This document shows positions 1 to 8,520 of a stretch of 11,525 bases of DNA, one piece after another. A model generated the notes under the pieces. That model searched no databases, was not told the DNA's origin, and saw only the letters and a list, made by a program, of their open reading frames with translations. The number at the start of each line of letters is the position of its first letter. The first letter of the stretch is position 1. Position numbers and translations under genes: made by a program. The stretch is from the NCBI GenBank assembly GCA_015222555.1, contig JADFVM010000286.1, positions 1-11,525 of the forward strand, given 5' to 3'. This DNA comes from Pseudomonadota bacterium (GTDB lineage Bacteria > Desulfobacterota > JADFVX01).

Positions 1-1347
1 ATCGCTGAAGTCCTTATTAATCTGGGCTTCAGGGTCAGCGGTTCCGATCTTAAGGAAAGTGATACAACGCGCCGCCTGAAAAAGATGGGCGGAACCCTCT
101 ATTCCGGGCACAGGGTTGAAAATCTTGAAGATGTTGATGTTGTTGTCATCTCTTCGGCCGTTAAGTCCGATAACCCGGAAGTTGTTGAGGCCCATAGGCG
201 GCTAACTCCCGTTATCCCCCGCGCAGAGATGCTGGCTGAGCTTATGCGCCTCAAAAGAGGGATTGCCGTTGCGGGAACCCACGGCAAGACAACGACGACA
301 TCGATGATCGCCACCATCCTGTCCAAATCCGATCTCGATCCCACCGTGGTGATAGGCGGTAAACTGGACAGTATCGGCAGTAATGCAAAGCTGGGTCAAG
401 GTGAGTATCTAGTGGCTGAGGCTGACGAAAGTGACGGCTCCTTCCTCTATTTGTCGCCCACAATCTCTGTGGTCACAAACATCGATCCGGAACATCTGGA
501 CCATTACGGAGATATGGACACCGTCATGAAGACCTACCTCGATTTCATTAACAAGGTGCCCTTTTACGGACTGTCGGTGTTATGCATGGATAATAATAAT
601 GTTCAACTTCTGCTGCCCAAGATCAAAAAACGCTTTGTTACCTTCGGACTGACGCCGCAGGCCGATTTTCAGGCCACAGACCTAAGCTTTGATGGTATGC
701 AGACGTCATTTGTGGTGCGATTCAAGGGAGAAACTCTGGGAAAGGTAACCATCGGTATGCCCGGTATACACAATGTCTATAACGCCCTCGCTTCCATTGC
801 CGTGGCGACGGAAATGGAGACGCCTTTCAGTCAGATTCAGGAGACACTGGAAGGATTTAACGGCATACAGAGACGTTTTCAGGTGAAGGGAGAGGTGGGC
901 GGGATCATGGTTGTTGATGATTACGGACATCATCCCGCAGAGATCAAACCGACCCTGTCGGCGGCAAAGGAGGGTTGGGGAAGGCGAGTCGTCGCTGTTT
1001 TTCAGCCCCATCGATATTCCAGGACGAGGGACCTTTTCAGCGATTTTGTCACCGTCTTCAATGAAGCCGATGTTTTAATTATCACCGATATCTATGCCGC
1101 AGGTGAGGCGCCCATTGAGGGCATATCGGGAGAGAAACTGTTTAAAGAGATCGAAAGGCACGGTCACCGGGATGTGAGTTATGTTGCCGATAGATCGGAG
1201 ATCCCTTCCCTACTTCATGAAAAAACAACACGTGGTGATATTGTGATCACCCTGGGGGCGGGGAATATCTGGGAGGCCGGGGAGACCTTTCTCCAGGAGT
1301 TGAAAAAAAAAATGCCAGTTAAGCTGGTTGTGCGAGGACAGACATAA
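1..1347 (+). CDS. murC: UDP-N-acetylmuramate--L-alanine ligase MurC (5' partial)
   Basis: MurC joins L-alanine to UDP-MurNAc with ATP hydrolysis, the first step of stem-peptide assembly in the cytoplasm. The frame is open from base 1, so the gene enters from outside the window. The first visible residues (IAEVLINLGF) follow where the glycine-rich N-terminal nucleotide motif would be, so only about 15-20 residues are missing; 448 are present. Visible motifs are the ATP P-loop GTHGKTTTT (from about nt 274), the Mur central-domain motif NIDPEHLDHYG (about nt 478), and the MurC signatures VDDYGHHPAEI (about nt 916) and FQPHRYSRT (about nt 1000) in the C-terminal ligase domain. An internal ATG at 85 is not the start, because homologous sequence continues upstream. 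A run of ten A (1303-1312) lies near the 3' end. The order with murB and ddl is the classic dcw arrangement. The identification is very secure. Confidence 0.97.
   Translation: MAEVLINLGFRVSGSDLKESDTTRRLKKMGGTLYSGHRVENLEDVDVVVISSAVKSDNPEVVEAHRRLTPVIPRAEMLAELMRLKRGIAVAGTHGKTTTTSMIATILSKSDLDPTVVIGGKLDSIGSNAKLGQGEYLVAEADESDGSFLYLSPTISVVTNIDPEHLDHYGDMDTVMKTYLDFINKVPFYGLSVLCMDNNNVQLLLPKIKKRFVTFGLTPQADFQATDLSFDGMQTSFVVRFKGETLGKVTIGMPGIHNVYNALASIAVATEMETPFSQIQETLEGFNGIQRRFQVKGEVGGIMVVDDYGHHPAEIKPTLSAAKEGWGRRVVAVFQPHRYSRTRDLFSDFVTVFNEADVLIITDIYAAGEAPIEGISGEKLFKEIERHGHRDVSYVADRSEIPSLLHEKTTRGDIVITLGAGNIWEAGETFLQELKKKMPVKLVVRGQT
1334..1346 (+). promoter_or_regulatory. murB: Possible murB ribosome binding site and ATA start
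   Basis: GAGG at 1334-1337 is followed after six bases by ATA at 1344-1346, in frame with murB. The ATA overlaps the TAA stop of murC (1345-1347) as ATAA, the same geometry as the common ATGA overlap. Changing this ATA to ATG would leave murC terminated, by TGA instead of TAA. The ATG at 1407 has only an AGGGAG about 20 bases upstream, which is too far for a normal ribosome binding site. Use of ATA is inferred, not shown. Confidence 0.4.
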
Positions 1348-1406
1348 AAGAGTTAGCTAAAATCCTTGAATCAACCATTAAGGGAGATGTAGAAACCGAT
1401 GTTTTT

Positions 1407-2276
1407 ATGGATCGCTTTACAACCTTCGGTGTGGGCGGCAAGGCCGACATTATCGCCTACCCGCAGGACAGGGCTGATCTTAGAAAGATTCATAAGCTGG
1501 CCAAAGAAAAAGGGGTTTCAGCTTTTATGATCGGACTGGGTTCCAACCTGCTTGTGAAAGACCGCGGAATAAGGGGCGTCGTAATCAGCCTTTCTAAAGG
1601 CCTGCGCACCATTAAGACGTTACCTGGGGACAGGCTATATTGTGAAGCCGGTCTTACTCTGGCCGGTCTGGCAGCATTTGCGGCAAATAACGGGCTTGGC
1701 GGATTAGAGTTTTTATCGGGCGTGCCGGGAACGGTCGGGGGAGCCCTCAGGATGAATGCAGGGGCCTTTGGAGGAGAGATCAAGGATGTCATAGAAGATG
1801 TTTCTTTTATGAATTGCGAGGGTGAGATCAAAACGGTCTATCGTGAGGATGTATCATTCTCCTACAGGGAGATGCAAACGGGGGCAGAGGACACCATTAT
1901 AAGTTGTACATTAGCCTTATTTAAAAAAGATATTAAGGCAATCAGGGAAGAAATGAAAAAAATTGCCCTCTTAAGGAGTGAGACACAGCCATTGAACAAA
2001 GCAACGGCGGGATCGGTTTTTAAAAACCCTCCCGGGAATTCAGCGGGAAGGCTCATTGATGAAGCAGGGCTGAAAGGTGTGCAGGTTGGTCAGGCAAAGA
2101 TTTCAACAAAACATGCCAATTTTATAGAAAATCTGGGTGGTGCAAGTGCTGCAGATATTATGGCATTGATGGAACTGATGAAGGACCGTGTTTACAAAAA
2201 AAGCGGTATCAGTCTGGAGGCTGAAGTAAAGATTGTTGGCCAAGAAGATCCAAATAAGATTAGGGTGTTGCAGTGA
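1407..2276 (+). CDS. murB: UDP-N-acetylenolpyruvoylglucosamine reductase MurB
   Basis: MurB is the FAD- and NADPH-dependent reductase that turns UDP-GlcNAc-enolpyruvate into UDP-MurNAc, the substrate of MurC next door. FAD-domain motifs are IGLGSNLLVKDRGIRG (residues 42-57 from this ATG) and SGVPGTVGGALRMNAGAFGG (104-123). The catalytic residues of the family appear as Arg154 (SYR), Ser203 (AGSVFKNP) and Glu273 (LEAEVKIVG). The short form without the extra E. coli loop suggests type II MurB. The coordinates use the first ATG (289 aa), but this start is probably too late. The frame is open back to 1323 and encodes about 21 residues typical of a MurB N terminus (KELAKILESTIKGDVETDVF). No ATG, GTG or TTG occurs there. 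An ATA at 1344, overlapping the murC stop and preceded by GAGG, would give 310 aa. The 3' end overlaps ddl by one base. The function is secure; the start is uncertain. Confidence 0.95.
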   Translation: MDRFTTFGVGGKADIIAYPQDRADLRKIHKLAKEKGVSAFMIGLGSNLLVKDRGIRGVVISLSKGLRTIKTLPGDRLYCEAGLTLAGLAAFAANNGLGGLEFLSGVPGTVGGALRMNAGAFGGEIKDVIEDVSFMNCEGEIKTVYREDVSFSYREMQTGAEDTIISCTLALFKKDIKAIREEMKKIALLRSETQPLNKATAGSVFKNPPGNSAGRLIDEAGLKGVQVGQAKISTKHANFIENLGGASAADIMALMELMKDRVYKKSGISLEAEVKIVGQEDPNKIRVLQ

Positions 2277-3244
2277 TGAGAAAAAATGGACGTATAGCGG
2301 TACTTATGGGAGGTCGTTCTTCAGAACGGGAGATATCTCTGCAAAGCGGCAATGCAGTTTTGAAGGCGCTAAAGGCTAAAGGTTATCATCCCGTGGCTAT
2401 TGATTTGGCGGATCCACTGGAATACCTTATTTGTGGCTCCTTTGACAAGGCCTATATTGCCCTTCATGGAACCTTCGGTGAAGATGGTTGTGTCCAGGGA
2501 ATGCTGGAACTCCTGGAAATTCCCTACACCGGTTCCGGTGTTCTGGCAAGTGCTTCAACGATGGATAAGGTCTTTGCAAAAAAAATGATGCTTTCAGAAG
2601 GGATAGTAACACCTCGTTTCATGGCCTTTTCTGATCCCCGGGCACTGACTGATGACATTGATCCTGACTTCGATTACCCTGTGATTGTAAAGCCTGTAGC
2701 AGAAGGATCGACTTTTGGAGTAACTAAGGTAGAAAAATCGAGTGAACTTGTTAATGCCATCAGGGAGACATTTAATTTCGGTAGTGCAGTTCTTGTTGAG
2801 CGTTTTATTGAAGGGAGAGAAGTGACGGTTGGTCTTATTGACGGTGAAACATTGCCTGTTGTTGAGGTTATTCCCCAAAGTGGTTTCTATGATTTTGAGG
2901 CAAAATATACGAAGGGGATGACCCGGTATATTGTGCCGGCCGAGATCGGTGATGAGATGACAAAAGAGGTATGCCGGATTTCCAGGAAGGTTTACAATCT
3001 CTTCGGCTGCCGGGGCGCAGCCAGAGTTGATTTCATCCTTGGAGAAAGGGGCCCCTCTGTTCTGGAGATCAATACTATCCCGGGGATGACGGAGACATCA
3101 CTTCTACCCATGGCGGCATGGAAGGCAGGAATGAGTTTCGAAGATCTCGTTGAGCGTATAATTGACGGGGCTGGTCTCGACAATAGTCATGTATTAAATC
3201 AGAAAAGGGCGAAATCAAAGAAAAGTATAAGGCGAGTGGTTTAA
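2276..3244 (+). CDS. ddl: D-alanine--D-alanine ligase
   Basis: Ddl condenses two D-alanines with ATP to make the dipeptide that ends the peptidoglycan stem. It is a 322-residue ATP-grasp enzyme. Visible motifs are GGRSSEREISLQSG (residues 12-25), ALHGTFGEDGCVQG (62-75), the ATP-binding VKPVAEGSTFGV (138-149), the omega-loop DFEAKY with Tyr211 (a Tyr here is typical of D-Ala-D-Ala rather than D-Ala-D-Lac ligases), Asp252 and the Mg-site LEINTIPGMTETSLLP (263-278). The ATG at 2276 is chosen because it forms TGATG with the murB stop, suggesting translational coupling. A GTG at 2273 directly before it is also in frame, but it adds only one residue. The C terminus has a basic tail (KRAKSKKSIRR) beyond the usual fold. 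Identification is very secure; several Ddl paralogues exist in bacteria, so the suffix A or B is not assigned. Confidence 0.97.
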   Translation: MRKNGRIAVLMGGRSSEREISLQSGNAVLKALKAKGYHPVAIDLADPLEYLICGSFDKAYIALHGTFGEDGCVQGMLELLEIPYTGSGVLASASTMDKVFAKKMMLSEGIVTPRFMAFSDPRALTDDIDPDFDYPVIVKPVAEGSTFGVTKVEKSSELVNAIRETFNFGSAVLVERFIEGREVTVGLIDGETLPVVEVIPQSGFYDFEAKYTKGMTRYIVPAEIGDEMTKEVCRISRKVYNLFGCRGAARVDFILGERGPSVLEINTIPGMTETSLLPMAAWKAGMSFEDLVERIIDGAGLDNSHVLNQKRAKSKKSIRRVV

Positions 3245-3272
3245 ACTACAGGGCAAGCTGGATAAGGACGGC

Positions 3273-4097
3273 ATGAGAGACTATACAAAAAAAAATAAAA
3301 AAAAGGCGTCCAGGGCCTTTAGGAAAAAGATTAAGAAGCCTTTGGATATTAAAGGATTTTTTCGCAAGGGGCTTAAGGTTGTTGTCAGTTTTACAATCGT
3401 TGTTGCCTCAGCCGGCGTTCTTTATGGCTGCTGGTTTTATGTCATGACAACGCCCTATTTTAAACTTTCCAAAATTAATATCGAAGGGAACAGCCAGGCA
3501 ACGAGGGAGGACATCCTGGAGGCTGCTTCACTTGATAATGACACAAATATTTTTTCCCTTAATATCAGTGATGTCGGCAGACGGGTCGAAGCCATTCCCT
3601 GGGTGAATAAGGTTTCAATGGAGAGGGTTTATCCCGATGCATTAAAAATAAGTATCGTTGAAAGAACGCCCTTTGCATTAATGAATTTGGGTAGATTTTA
3701 TTATTTTGATGAGGGGGGAAACATTTTCGCTTTGGCAAACAGTTCTGTGGGCTGGAACTTCCCTGTTTTTTCTGGAATTGATAAAGGCAGTCTTCTGGAA
3801 GGAGAGGAAAGGACGATTGCCCTGATTGATGAAGGGATTGGGCTTTTAAAGCTATTAAAAAGGAGTGATGGTGACATCAGTCCTGAAAATATTGCCGAAC
3901 TGAATCTGGATGACAACAGCGGTATAACGCTTTATATGGTGAAAGGTAAACCCCCTGTTCACCTTGGAAGGGGAGATTTTGAAAGAAAACTAATACATGC
4001 ACAAAGGGTATATTCAGATCTGAAAAGGAAGGGGATCAGGGCTGCGAGGCTTGATGCTGATTTTGAGGACAGGGTCCTTGTTAAAGTTGCCATCTGA
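3273..4097 (+). CDS. ftsQ: Cell division protein FtsQ (DivIB family)
   Basis: FtsQ is a bitopic inner-membrane protein that links the cytoplasmic Z-ring to the septal peptidoglycan synthesis complex through FtsB and FtsL. The 274-residue protein has a very basic cytoplasmic N terminus (residues 1-33), one membrane segment (about 35-58, VVVSFTIVVASAGVLYGCWF), a periplasmic POTRA domain (about 63-131, starting FKLSKINIEGN and ending IVERTPFALM) and an FtsQ-type beta domain (about 132-273). The ATG at 3273 follows AAGGA at 3264-3268. Position between ddl and ftsA is the standard one. FtsQ sequences diverge strongly, so identification rests on architecture plus context, and together these are convincing. 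A 28-base gap separates it from ddl. Confidence 0.94.
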   Translation: MRDYTKKNKKKASRAFRKKIKKPLDIKGFFRKGLKVVVSFTIVVASAGVLYGCWFYVMTTPYFKLSKINIEGNSQATREDILEAASLDNDTNIFSLNISDVGRRVEAIPWVNKVSMERVYPDALKISIVERTPFALMNLGRFYYFDEGGNIFALANSSVGWNFPVFSGIDKGSLLEGEERTIALIDEGIGLLKLLKRSDGDISPENIAELNLDDNSGITLYMVKGKPPVHLGRGDFERKLIHAQRVYSDLKRKGIRAARLDADFEDRVLVKVAI

Positions 4098-4158
4098 AAA
4101 TTTTTAATTGATTATAGTCTGTTTCTTAGCCCTTTGTCTGAGGTGATGAAAACACTAT

Positions 4159-4164
4159 AGGAGG
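4159..4164 (+). promoter_or_regulatory. ftsA: Strong Shine-Dalgarno of ftsA, fixes the start
   Basis: AGGAGG at 4159-4164 lies eight bases before the ATG at 4173. A GTG at 4164 is in frame but overlaps this Shine-Dalgarno sequence, so it cannot be the normal start. This shortens the longest open frame by three residues. Confidence 0.8.
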
Positions 4165-4172
4165 TGTTTGGG

Positions 4173-5399
4173 ATGAGTAGAAAAGAAAACCTGATTGTGG
4201 GACTTGATATCGGTACGACAAAGATATGCGCCATCGTCGGTGAAGTTAGCAGTGAAGGTATAGACATCGTTGGCATCGGTACGCATCCCTCACGAGGTTT
4301 GAGAAAAGGTGTTGTCGTCAATATTGAGAGTACGGTGGCCTCCATCAAGAAAGCGGTGGAAGAAGCGGAATTGATGGCGGGATGCGGTATCAGCTCGGTT
4401 TTCGCGGGAATTGCAGGCGGACACATTAAAGGGCTTAATTCCCACGGCGTTATTGCGGTTAAAGATGGCGAAGTGAAAGAGAGCGATGTTAAGAGAGTCA
4501 TTGACGCAGCAAGAGCAGTGGCCATCCCTATGGACAGGGAAGTTCTTCATATCCTGCCGCAGGAATTTATCATTGATGATCAGGATGGGATCAAACAGCC
4601 CATCGGTATGTCGGGTGTCAGGCTTGAGGCAAAGGTTCATATTGTTACCGGTGCGGCAACGTCGGCGCAGAATATTGTTAAGTGCGCCAACCAGGGCGGT
4701 CTTGATGTTAATGATATTGTGCTTGAGCAGCTGGCCTCAGCAGAGGCGGTTCTCAGCCCTGATGAAAAGGACCTCGGTGTCGCCATCATTGATATCGGGG
4801 GAGGAACATCGGACATTGCCATATTTATTGAGGGAAGCATCCGACATACGGCCGTTCTTTCCTTAGGTGGTGATCACCTCACCAATGACATTGCCATCGG
4901 TTTAAGGACGCCTACGGACGAGGCCGAAAAGATCAAGAAAAAATACAGCTGTGCCATGTCTTCCATGGTCGGTAAAGACGATACGATCAACGTCCCCAGC
5001 ATGGGCGGCAGGAAACCTAGAACCCTTTCAAGACAGCTGCTTGCAGACATAATCGAGCCCAGGGTGGAAGAGATTTTTTCTCTCGTTAAAAATGAAATCA
5101 CACGATCGGGATATGAAGATCTTCTCGCTTCGGGCATTGTCATCACAGGGGGCTCCTCCCTCATGGATGGGATGCCGGAGCTGGGCGAACAGATTTTTAA
5201 CCTGCCAGTCAGGCGCGGGCTGCCACAGGGGATTGGCGGCCTTGTCGATGTGGTGAACAGTCCCATTTATGCCACCGGTGTGGGGCTGGTCATTCACGGT
5301 CATACACAGCCGAACAAGAACAGGTTCAAGATGGGTGATGAAAATCTTTTCAGTAAGGTTACCAAGCGGATGAAAGAGTGGTTTAACGAATACTTTTAG
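4173..5399 (+). CDS. ftsA: Cell division protein FtsA
   Basis: FtsA is the actin-like ATPase that tethers FtsZ filaments to the inner membrane and recruits later division proteins. The 408-residue product shows the actin-fold phosphate-1 motif LIVGLDIGTTKICAIVGE (residues 7-24), the inserted 1C subdomain that is specific to FtsA (about 85-165), phosphate-2 IIDIGGGTSDIAIF (205-218) and the adenosine motif VITGGSSLMDGM (323-334). It ends in an amphipathic helix (FSKVTKRMKEWFNEYF, 393-408) that fits the known membrane-targeting sequence. The ATG at 4173 is set by the upstream AGGAGG. A 75-base gap follows ftsQ and 28 bases separate it from ftsZ, so it is probably co-transcribed with its partner. 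Nothing unusual is seen. Confidence 0.97.
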   Translation: MSRKENLIVGLDIGTTKICAIVGEVSSEGIDIVGIGTHPSRGLRKGVVVNIESTVASIKKAVEEAELMAGCGISSVFAGIAGGHIKGLNSHGVIAVKDGEVKESDVKRVIDAARAVAIPMDREVLHILPQEFIIDDQDGIKQPIGMSGVRLEAKVHIVTGAATSAQNIVKCANQGGLDVNDIVLEQLASAEAVLSPDEKDLGVAIIDIGGGTSDIAIFIEGSIRHTAVLSLGGDHLTNDIAIGLRTPTDEAEKIKKKYSCAMSSMVGKDDTINVPSMGGRKPRTLSRQLLADIIEPRVEEIFSLVKNEITRSGYEDLLASGIVITGGSSLMDGMPELGEQIFNLPVRRGLPQGIGGLVDVVNSPIYATGVGLVIHGHTQPNKNRFKMGDENLFSKVTKRMKEWFNEYF

Positions 5400-5415
5400 C
5401 CTATAAAGAAATTAC

Positions 5416-5423
5416 AGGAGGTG
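5416..5423 (+). promoter_or_regulatory. ftsZ: Strong Shine-Dalgarno of ftsZ
   Basis: AGGAGGTG, a near-complete match to the anti-Shine-Dalgarno sequence, ends four bases before the ATG at 5428. This is in keeping with the high level of FtsZ that bacteria need. Confidence 0.8.
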
Positions 5424-5427
5424 AAAA

Positions 5428-6570
5428 ATGTTTGAGTTTGTAGAAAAAGAAGAAAGCGAAGCCAAGATTAAAGTCATCGGTGTAGGAGGCGGTGGCGGAA
5501 ATGCCATCAACACGATGATCCAGTCCAGCCTGGAGGGTGTTGAATTCCTGGTGGCAAACACAGACAGCCAGGCATTAAGGTCCAATATGGCGCCCCTCAA
5601 GTTTCAGTTGGGCACGCAGTTGACAAAAGGTCTCGGTGCCGGAGCGAATCCCGATGTGGGAAAAAACGCTGCCGTGGAAAACAGAGAGCAGATCAAGGAA
5701 ATTCTCGCAGGTGCTGACATGGTCTTCATTACGGCAGGCATGGGAGGCGGAACAGGAACGGGCGCTGCGCCCATCATTGCAGAGGTGGCCAAGGAAGAAG
5801 GTGCACTTACCATCGGTGTAGTGACAAAACCCTTTGTTTTTGAGGGGAAGCAGAGAATGGCACAGGCAGAAGAAGGGATCAGGGAGCTTAAAAAGGTTGT
5901 GGATACCTTGATTACTATCCCTAACCAGAAACTGCTCAGCACATCGAGTAAAAGTACGTCCATGCTGGATGCCTTCAAAAAGGCCGATGATGTTCTCCTC
6001 CATGCTGTAAAGGGAGTGTCTGACCTCATCACAAATCATGGCTTTATTAATGTTGACTTTGCCGATGTGAAGACCATTATGTCTGAAACGGGCATGGCCA
6101 TTATGGGAACAGGCACAGCCAACGGGGAAAGCAGGGCTCTCGAAGCGGCACAGCTTGCCATTTCATCACCGCTTCTGGAGGATATGGATATAATGGGCGC
6201 GCGGGGTGTTCTTGTTAATATTTGTGCAGGTCCGTCACTTACCATGCATGAGATAGAAGAGGCCAATGTTCTTATTCAGGAAAAGGCCCATGATGATGCC
6301 CGAATCATTTCCGGTGTTGTCATCGATGAAAAAATGGGTGAGGAAATGATGATCATGGTGATTGCTACCGGCTTCGGCAGAGGTGAGGCCGGTGAGAGAA
6401 ATGGTTTAAGTGTGGTGCGGCCCGAAAACAGGGATATGCCTGCATACATGAGAAAAGATAAGAAACCGGAAGGTGTTGACATCAGGCAGGTAGGGGCGAG
6501 TTCTGTTTTTGGTGACGCCCTGGAAGACGAGTACGACATCCCGACATTTCTTAGAAAGCAGGCGGATTGA
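5428..6570 (+). CDS. ftsZ: Cell division protein FtsZ
   Basis: FtsZ is the tubulin-like GTPase that polymerises into the cytoplasmic Z-ring. The 380-residue protein has the glycine-rich nucleotide loop IGVGGGGGNAINTM (residues 17-30), the tubulin signature GGGTGTG (106-112), and the T7 loop NVDFADVKTIM (208-218), whose aspartates complete the GTPase site of the next subunit. A short variable linker (about 331-365) is followed by the conserved C-terminal peptide EYDIPTFLRKQAD (368-380) that binds FtsA and other partners. Length and domain order are normal. The next gene starts 131 bases downstream, and I see no convincing terminator in that gap, which holds no other gene. lpxC, which follows ftsZ in many gammaproteobacteria, is absent. 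Confidence 0.99.
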   Translation: MFEFVEKEESEAKIKVIGVGGGGGNAINTMIQSSLEGVEFLVANTDSQALRSNMAPLKFQLGTQLTKGLGAGANPDVGKNAAVENREQIKEILAGADMVFITAGMGGGTGTGAAPIIAEVAKEEGALTIGVVTKPFVFEGKQRMAQAEEGIRELKKVVDTLITIPNQKLLSTSSKSTSMLDAFKKADDVLLHAVKGVSDLITNHGFINVDFADVKTIMSETGMAIMGTGTANGESRALEAAQLAISSPLLEDMDIMGARGVLVNICAGPSLTMHEIEEANVLIQEKAHDDARIISGVVIDEKMGEEMMIMVIATGFGRGEAGERNGLSVVRPENRDMPAYMRKDKKPEGVDIRQVGASSVFGDALEDEYDIPTFLRKQAD

Positions 6571-6701
6571 GGTGTTTTAGCAAGATCGATCCATTACAGT
6601 TAATGTGATTTCTGCATGAAGAGGCGCAGCATTGCACAGACCTTCTTGTCACTAATGGACGGATTTGCCGCACCTGAGATTTTATGCCTGGAAAGTTATG
6701 A

Positions 6702-8438
6702 ATGACACGTGATGATGCCCTGAAAAGGGCGAAACGTCTCCAGTCGGAGACAGGTGCCGTTATAAAACATGGCAGAAAAGAGGTCTCGGTAGTGCTCGTC
6801 TACCCCAATACCTACTTTGTCGCCATGTCTAATCTTGGCTTTCAGCTCGTATACAGGCTTCTGAATGAAAGGGATGATCTCCTTTGTGAAAGGGCCTTCC
6901 TGCCCGACAGGGAGGATCTTGCCGCCCTTGAGAAATCAGGAAGAAAGCTGACGTCCCTGGAGAGCGGCAGGCCGCTTTCCGATTTTGACATTATCGCCTT
7001 TTCAGTTCCCTTCGAGAACGACTACCCTAATATCCTTTCCATCCTTTCTCTCTCCAATATCCCCTTTTATTCATCAGAGCGCGATGAAAGATATCCCCTG
7101 ATTTTAAGCGGGGGAGTAACGGCCTTCCTCAATCCTGAACCGCTCGCCGATTTTATGGACCTCTTTGCCATAGGAGAAGGTGAAGAACTCATTCCCGATC
7201 TAATGGATTCTTATATGGCCTCCAAAGAGGAAGGCAGAAAAGAGCTGCTTAAAAAGCTTTCCAACGTCGAAGGGCTTTATGTGCCATCACTTTATAATGT
7301 AAGCTACAACGAAGACGGAACTATTGCTGCGTACGAAGTAGCTGAAGGTGGGGCAAAGCGGATCAAAAGACGCTGGCTGGCTGAGGAAGAGCTTGAAACA
7401 AGCGCTACGGGCTCAGCCATCATAACGGATGATACGGAATTTGGCGGCATGCATCTCGTTGAGGTGGGACGGGGCTGCGGCAGGGGATGTCGATTTTGTG
7501 CCGCCGGTTATATCTATCTCCCTCCACGGGAGCGGAGTGTTGAAGCCCTTCAGGAAGAGTTTGATAAAGGGATCTCTGATGGGCATAGGATAGGCCTGAT
7601 CAGTCCCTCACTGGCAGATCATTCCGGTATCGACTCCATTTGCTCAGTCATCGCGGAATCAGATGGGGCCACTTCCCTTTCATCCATCCGGGCCGATGGT
7701 CTGAAGGAAAGTTTTCTTGAAAACATAAGGTCAGGCGGGCAAAAAACCGTTACCATTGCGCCCGAGGCCGGAACAGAGAGGATGAGAAATGTCATTAACA
7801 AAGGGCTGGCCGATGAGGATATCTTAAAGGCCGTTTCCATGCTGGCAAAAGCCGGCATTCCAAACATCCGTTTTTATTTTATGATCGGACTGCCATCAGA
7901 AAGGGATGAAGATATAGAGGGCATTATTGATATTTCAAGAAAGTGTCGGGATCTCTTTGTTGAAGAGAGCAAGGTCCATGGCACGGTAGGAAAAATAACG
8001 CTTAGTGTAAACTCCTTCGTTCCCAAGCCTTTCACGCCATTCCAATGGCATCCCATGGAGGATGAAAAATCCCTTAAAAACAAGATTAAAAGGATTAAAA
8101 AAGAGCTCGGCCGGGAGCCGAATATTACCGTTATTAATGATGTTCCCAAATGGGCACATATTCAGGGCCTGCTCAGCCGTGGTGACAGAAGGATGGCAGG
8201 CATCATTGAGGCCGTTTATAAAAATGACGGTGACTGGAAGAAGACGATCAAGGAGGGCGGGCTCGATGTTGACTTTTACACCACAAGAGAGCGAGATAAA
8301 GATGAAGTCCTGCCATGGGAAATTCTCGATATGGGAATAGAAAAAAACTATCTCTGGAAGGAGTATGAAAGGGGGCTTGCAGGTAAATATACGCCGCCAT
8401 GTAATGTCAATGTCTGTACCCGCTGCGGCGTCTGCTGA
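6702..8438 (+). CDS. Radical SAM protein, uncharacterised family (TIGR03960-like)
   Basis: This 578-residue protein has the radical SAM cluster motif C-x3-C-x2-C at Cys259, Cys263 and Cys266 (GRGCGRGCRFCAAGY), which binds a [4Fe-4S] cluster for cleaving S-adenosylmethionine. The N-terminal part (about 25-190, VVLVYPNTYFVAMSNLGFQL and SGGVTAFLNPEP) resembles the B12-binding-like domain of this group but has no obvious cobalamin-ligand histidine motif. SIRADGL (328-334) and TIAPEAGTERMRNVINKG (351-368) are further parts of the barrel. The protein ends in a Cys cluster C-x4-C-x2-C-x2-C (567-578), typical of the family and possibly a second metal site. The reaction is unknown. In many genomes this protein is fused to, or followed by, a DUF2344 (TIGR03936) domain; here it is neither. 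The ATG at 6702 has only a weak GGAAAG (6690-6695). Family assignment is firm, function is not. Confidence 0.9.
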   Translation: MTRDDALKRAKRLQSETGAVIKHGRKEVSVVLVYPNTYFVAMSNLGFQLVYRLLNERDDLLCERAFLPDREDLAALEKSGRKLTSLESGRPLSDFDIIAFSVPFENDYPNILSILSLSNIPFYSSERDERYPLILSGGVTAFLNPEPLADFMDLFAIGEGEELIPDLMDSYMASKEEGRKELLKKLSNVEGLYVPSLYNVSYNEDGTIAAYEVAEGGAKRIKRRWLAEEELETSATGSAIITDDTEFGGMHLVEVGRGCGRGCRFCAAGYIYLPPRERSVEALQEEFDKGISDGHRIGLISPSLADHSGIDSICSVIAESDGATSLSSIRADGLKESFLENIRSGGQKTVTIAPEAGTERMRNVINKGLADEDILKAVSMLAKAGIPNIRFYFMIGLPSERDEDIEGIIDISRKCRDLFVEESKVHGTVGKITLSVNSFVPKPFTPFQWHPMEDEKSLKNKIKRIKKELGREPNITVINDVPKWAHIQGLLSRGDRRMAGIIEAVYKNDGDWKKTIKEGGLDVDFYTTRERDKDEVLPWEILDMGIEKNYLWKEYERGLAGKYTPPCNVNVCTRCGVC

Positions 8439-8446
8439 CATAAATG

Positions 8447-8481
8447 GAAGCACTTGCTTCTTCCCCTTTGGCAAAGGGGGA
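8447..8481 (+). repeat. Two adjacent hairpins, including CCCCTTT-ggc-AAAGGGG
   Basis: GAAGC (8447-8451) and GCTTC (8456-8460) form a five-pair stem with an ACTT loop. Directly after it, TTCCCCTTT (8461-8469) pairs with AAAGGGGGA (8473-8481) around a GGC loop, nine pairs with one G-T. They start eight bases after the radical SAM stop and could end transcription, but no T-run follows, so a standard intrinsic terminator is unlikely. The second hairpin resembles dispersed CCCCTTTG-type repeats I recall from many bacterial genomes; this was not checked. Confidence 0.55.
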
Positions 8482-8520
8482 TTTATGATGTTGGGCAGAG
8501 TGCTATCCCGGCACCCAGAG

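Noticed and set aside
1303..1312. Programmed slippage at the A10 run in murC leading to MurB
   Set aside because: A -1 shift meets a stop at 1320-1322 and a +1 shift meets a stop before murB, so neither joins the two proteins; it would only change the last residues of MurC.
6571..6701. Promoter or terminator between ftsZ and the radical SAM gene
   Set aside because: TTGCAC at 6632 has no -10 at a proper distance, and no stable hairpin with a T-run follows ftsZ.
7935..8474. 179-codon minus-strand open frame, and other long antisense frames across murC, ftsA and ftsZ
   Set aside because: They lie opposite well-identified genes, have no recognisable domains, and reflect the codon structure of the sense gene.
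8447..8481. Intrinsic terminator after the radical SAM gene
   Set aside because: The hairpins are real but no T-run follows either stem, so they are recorded as repeats only.
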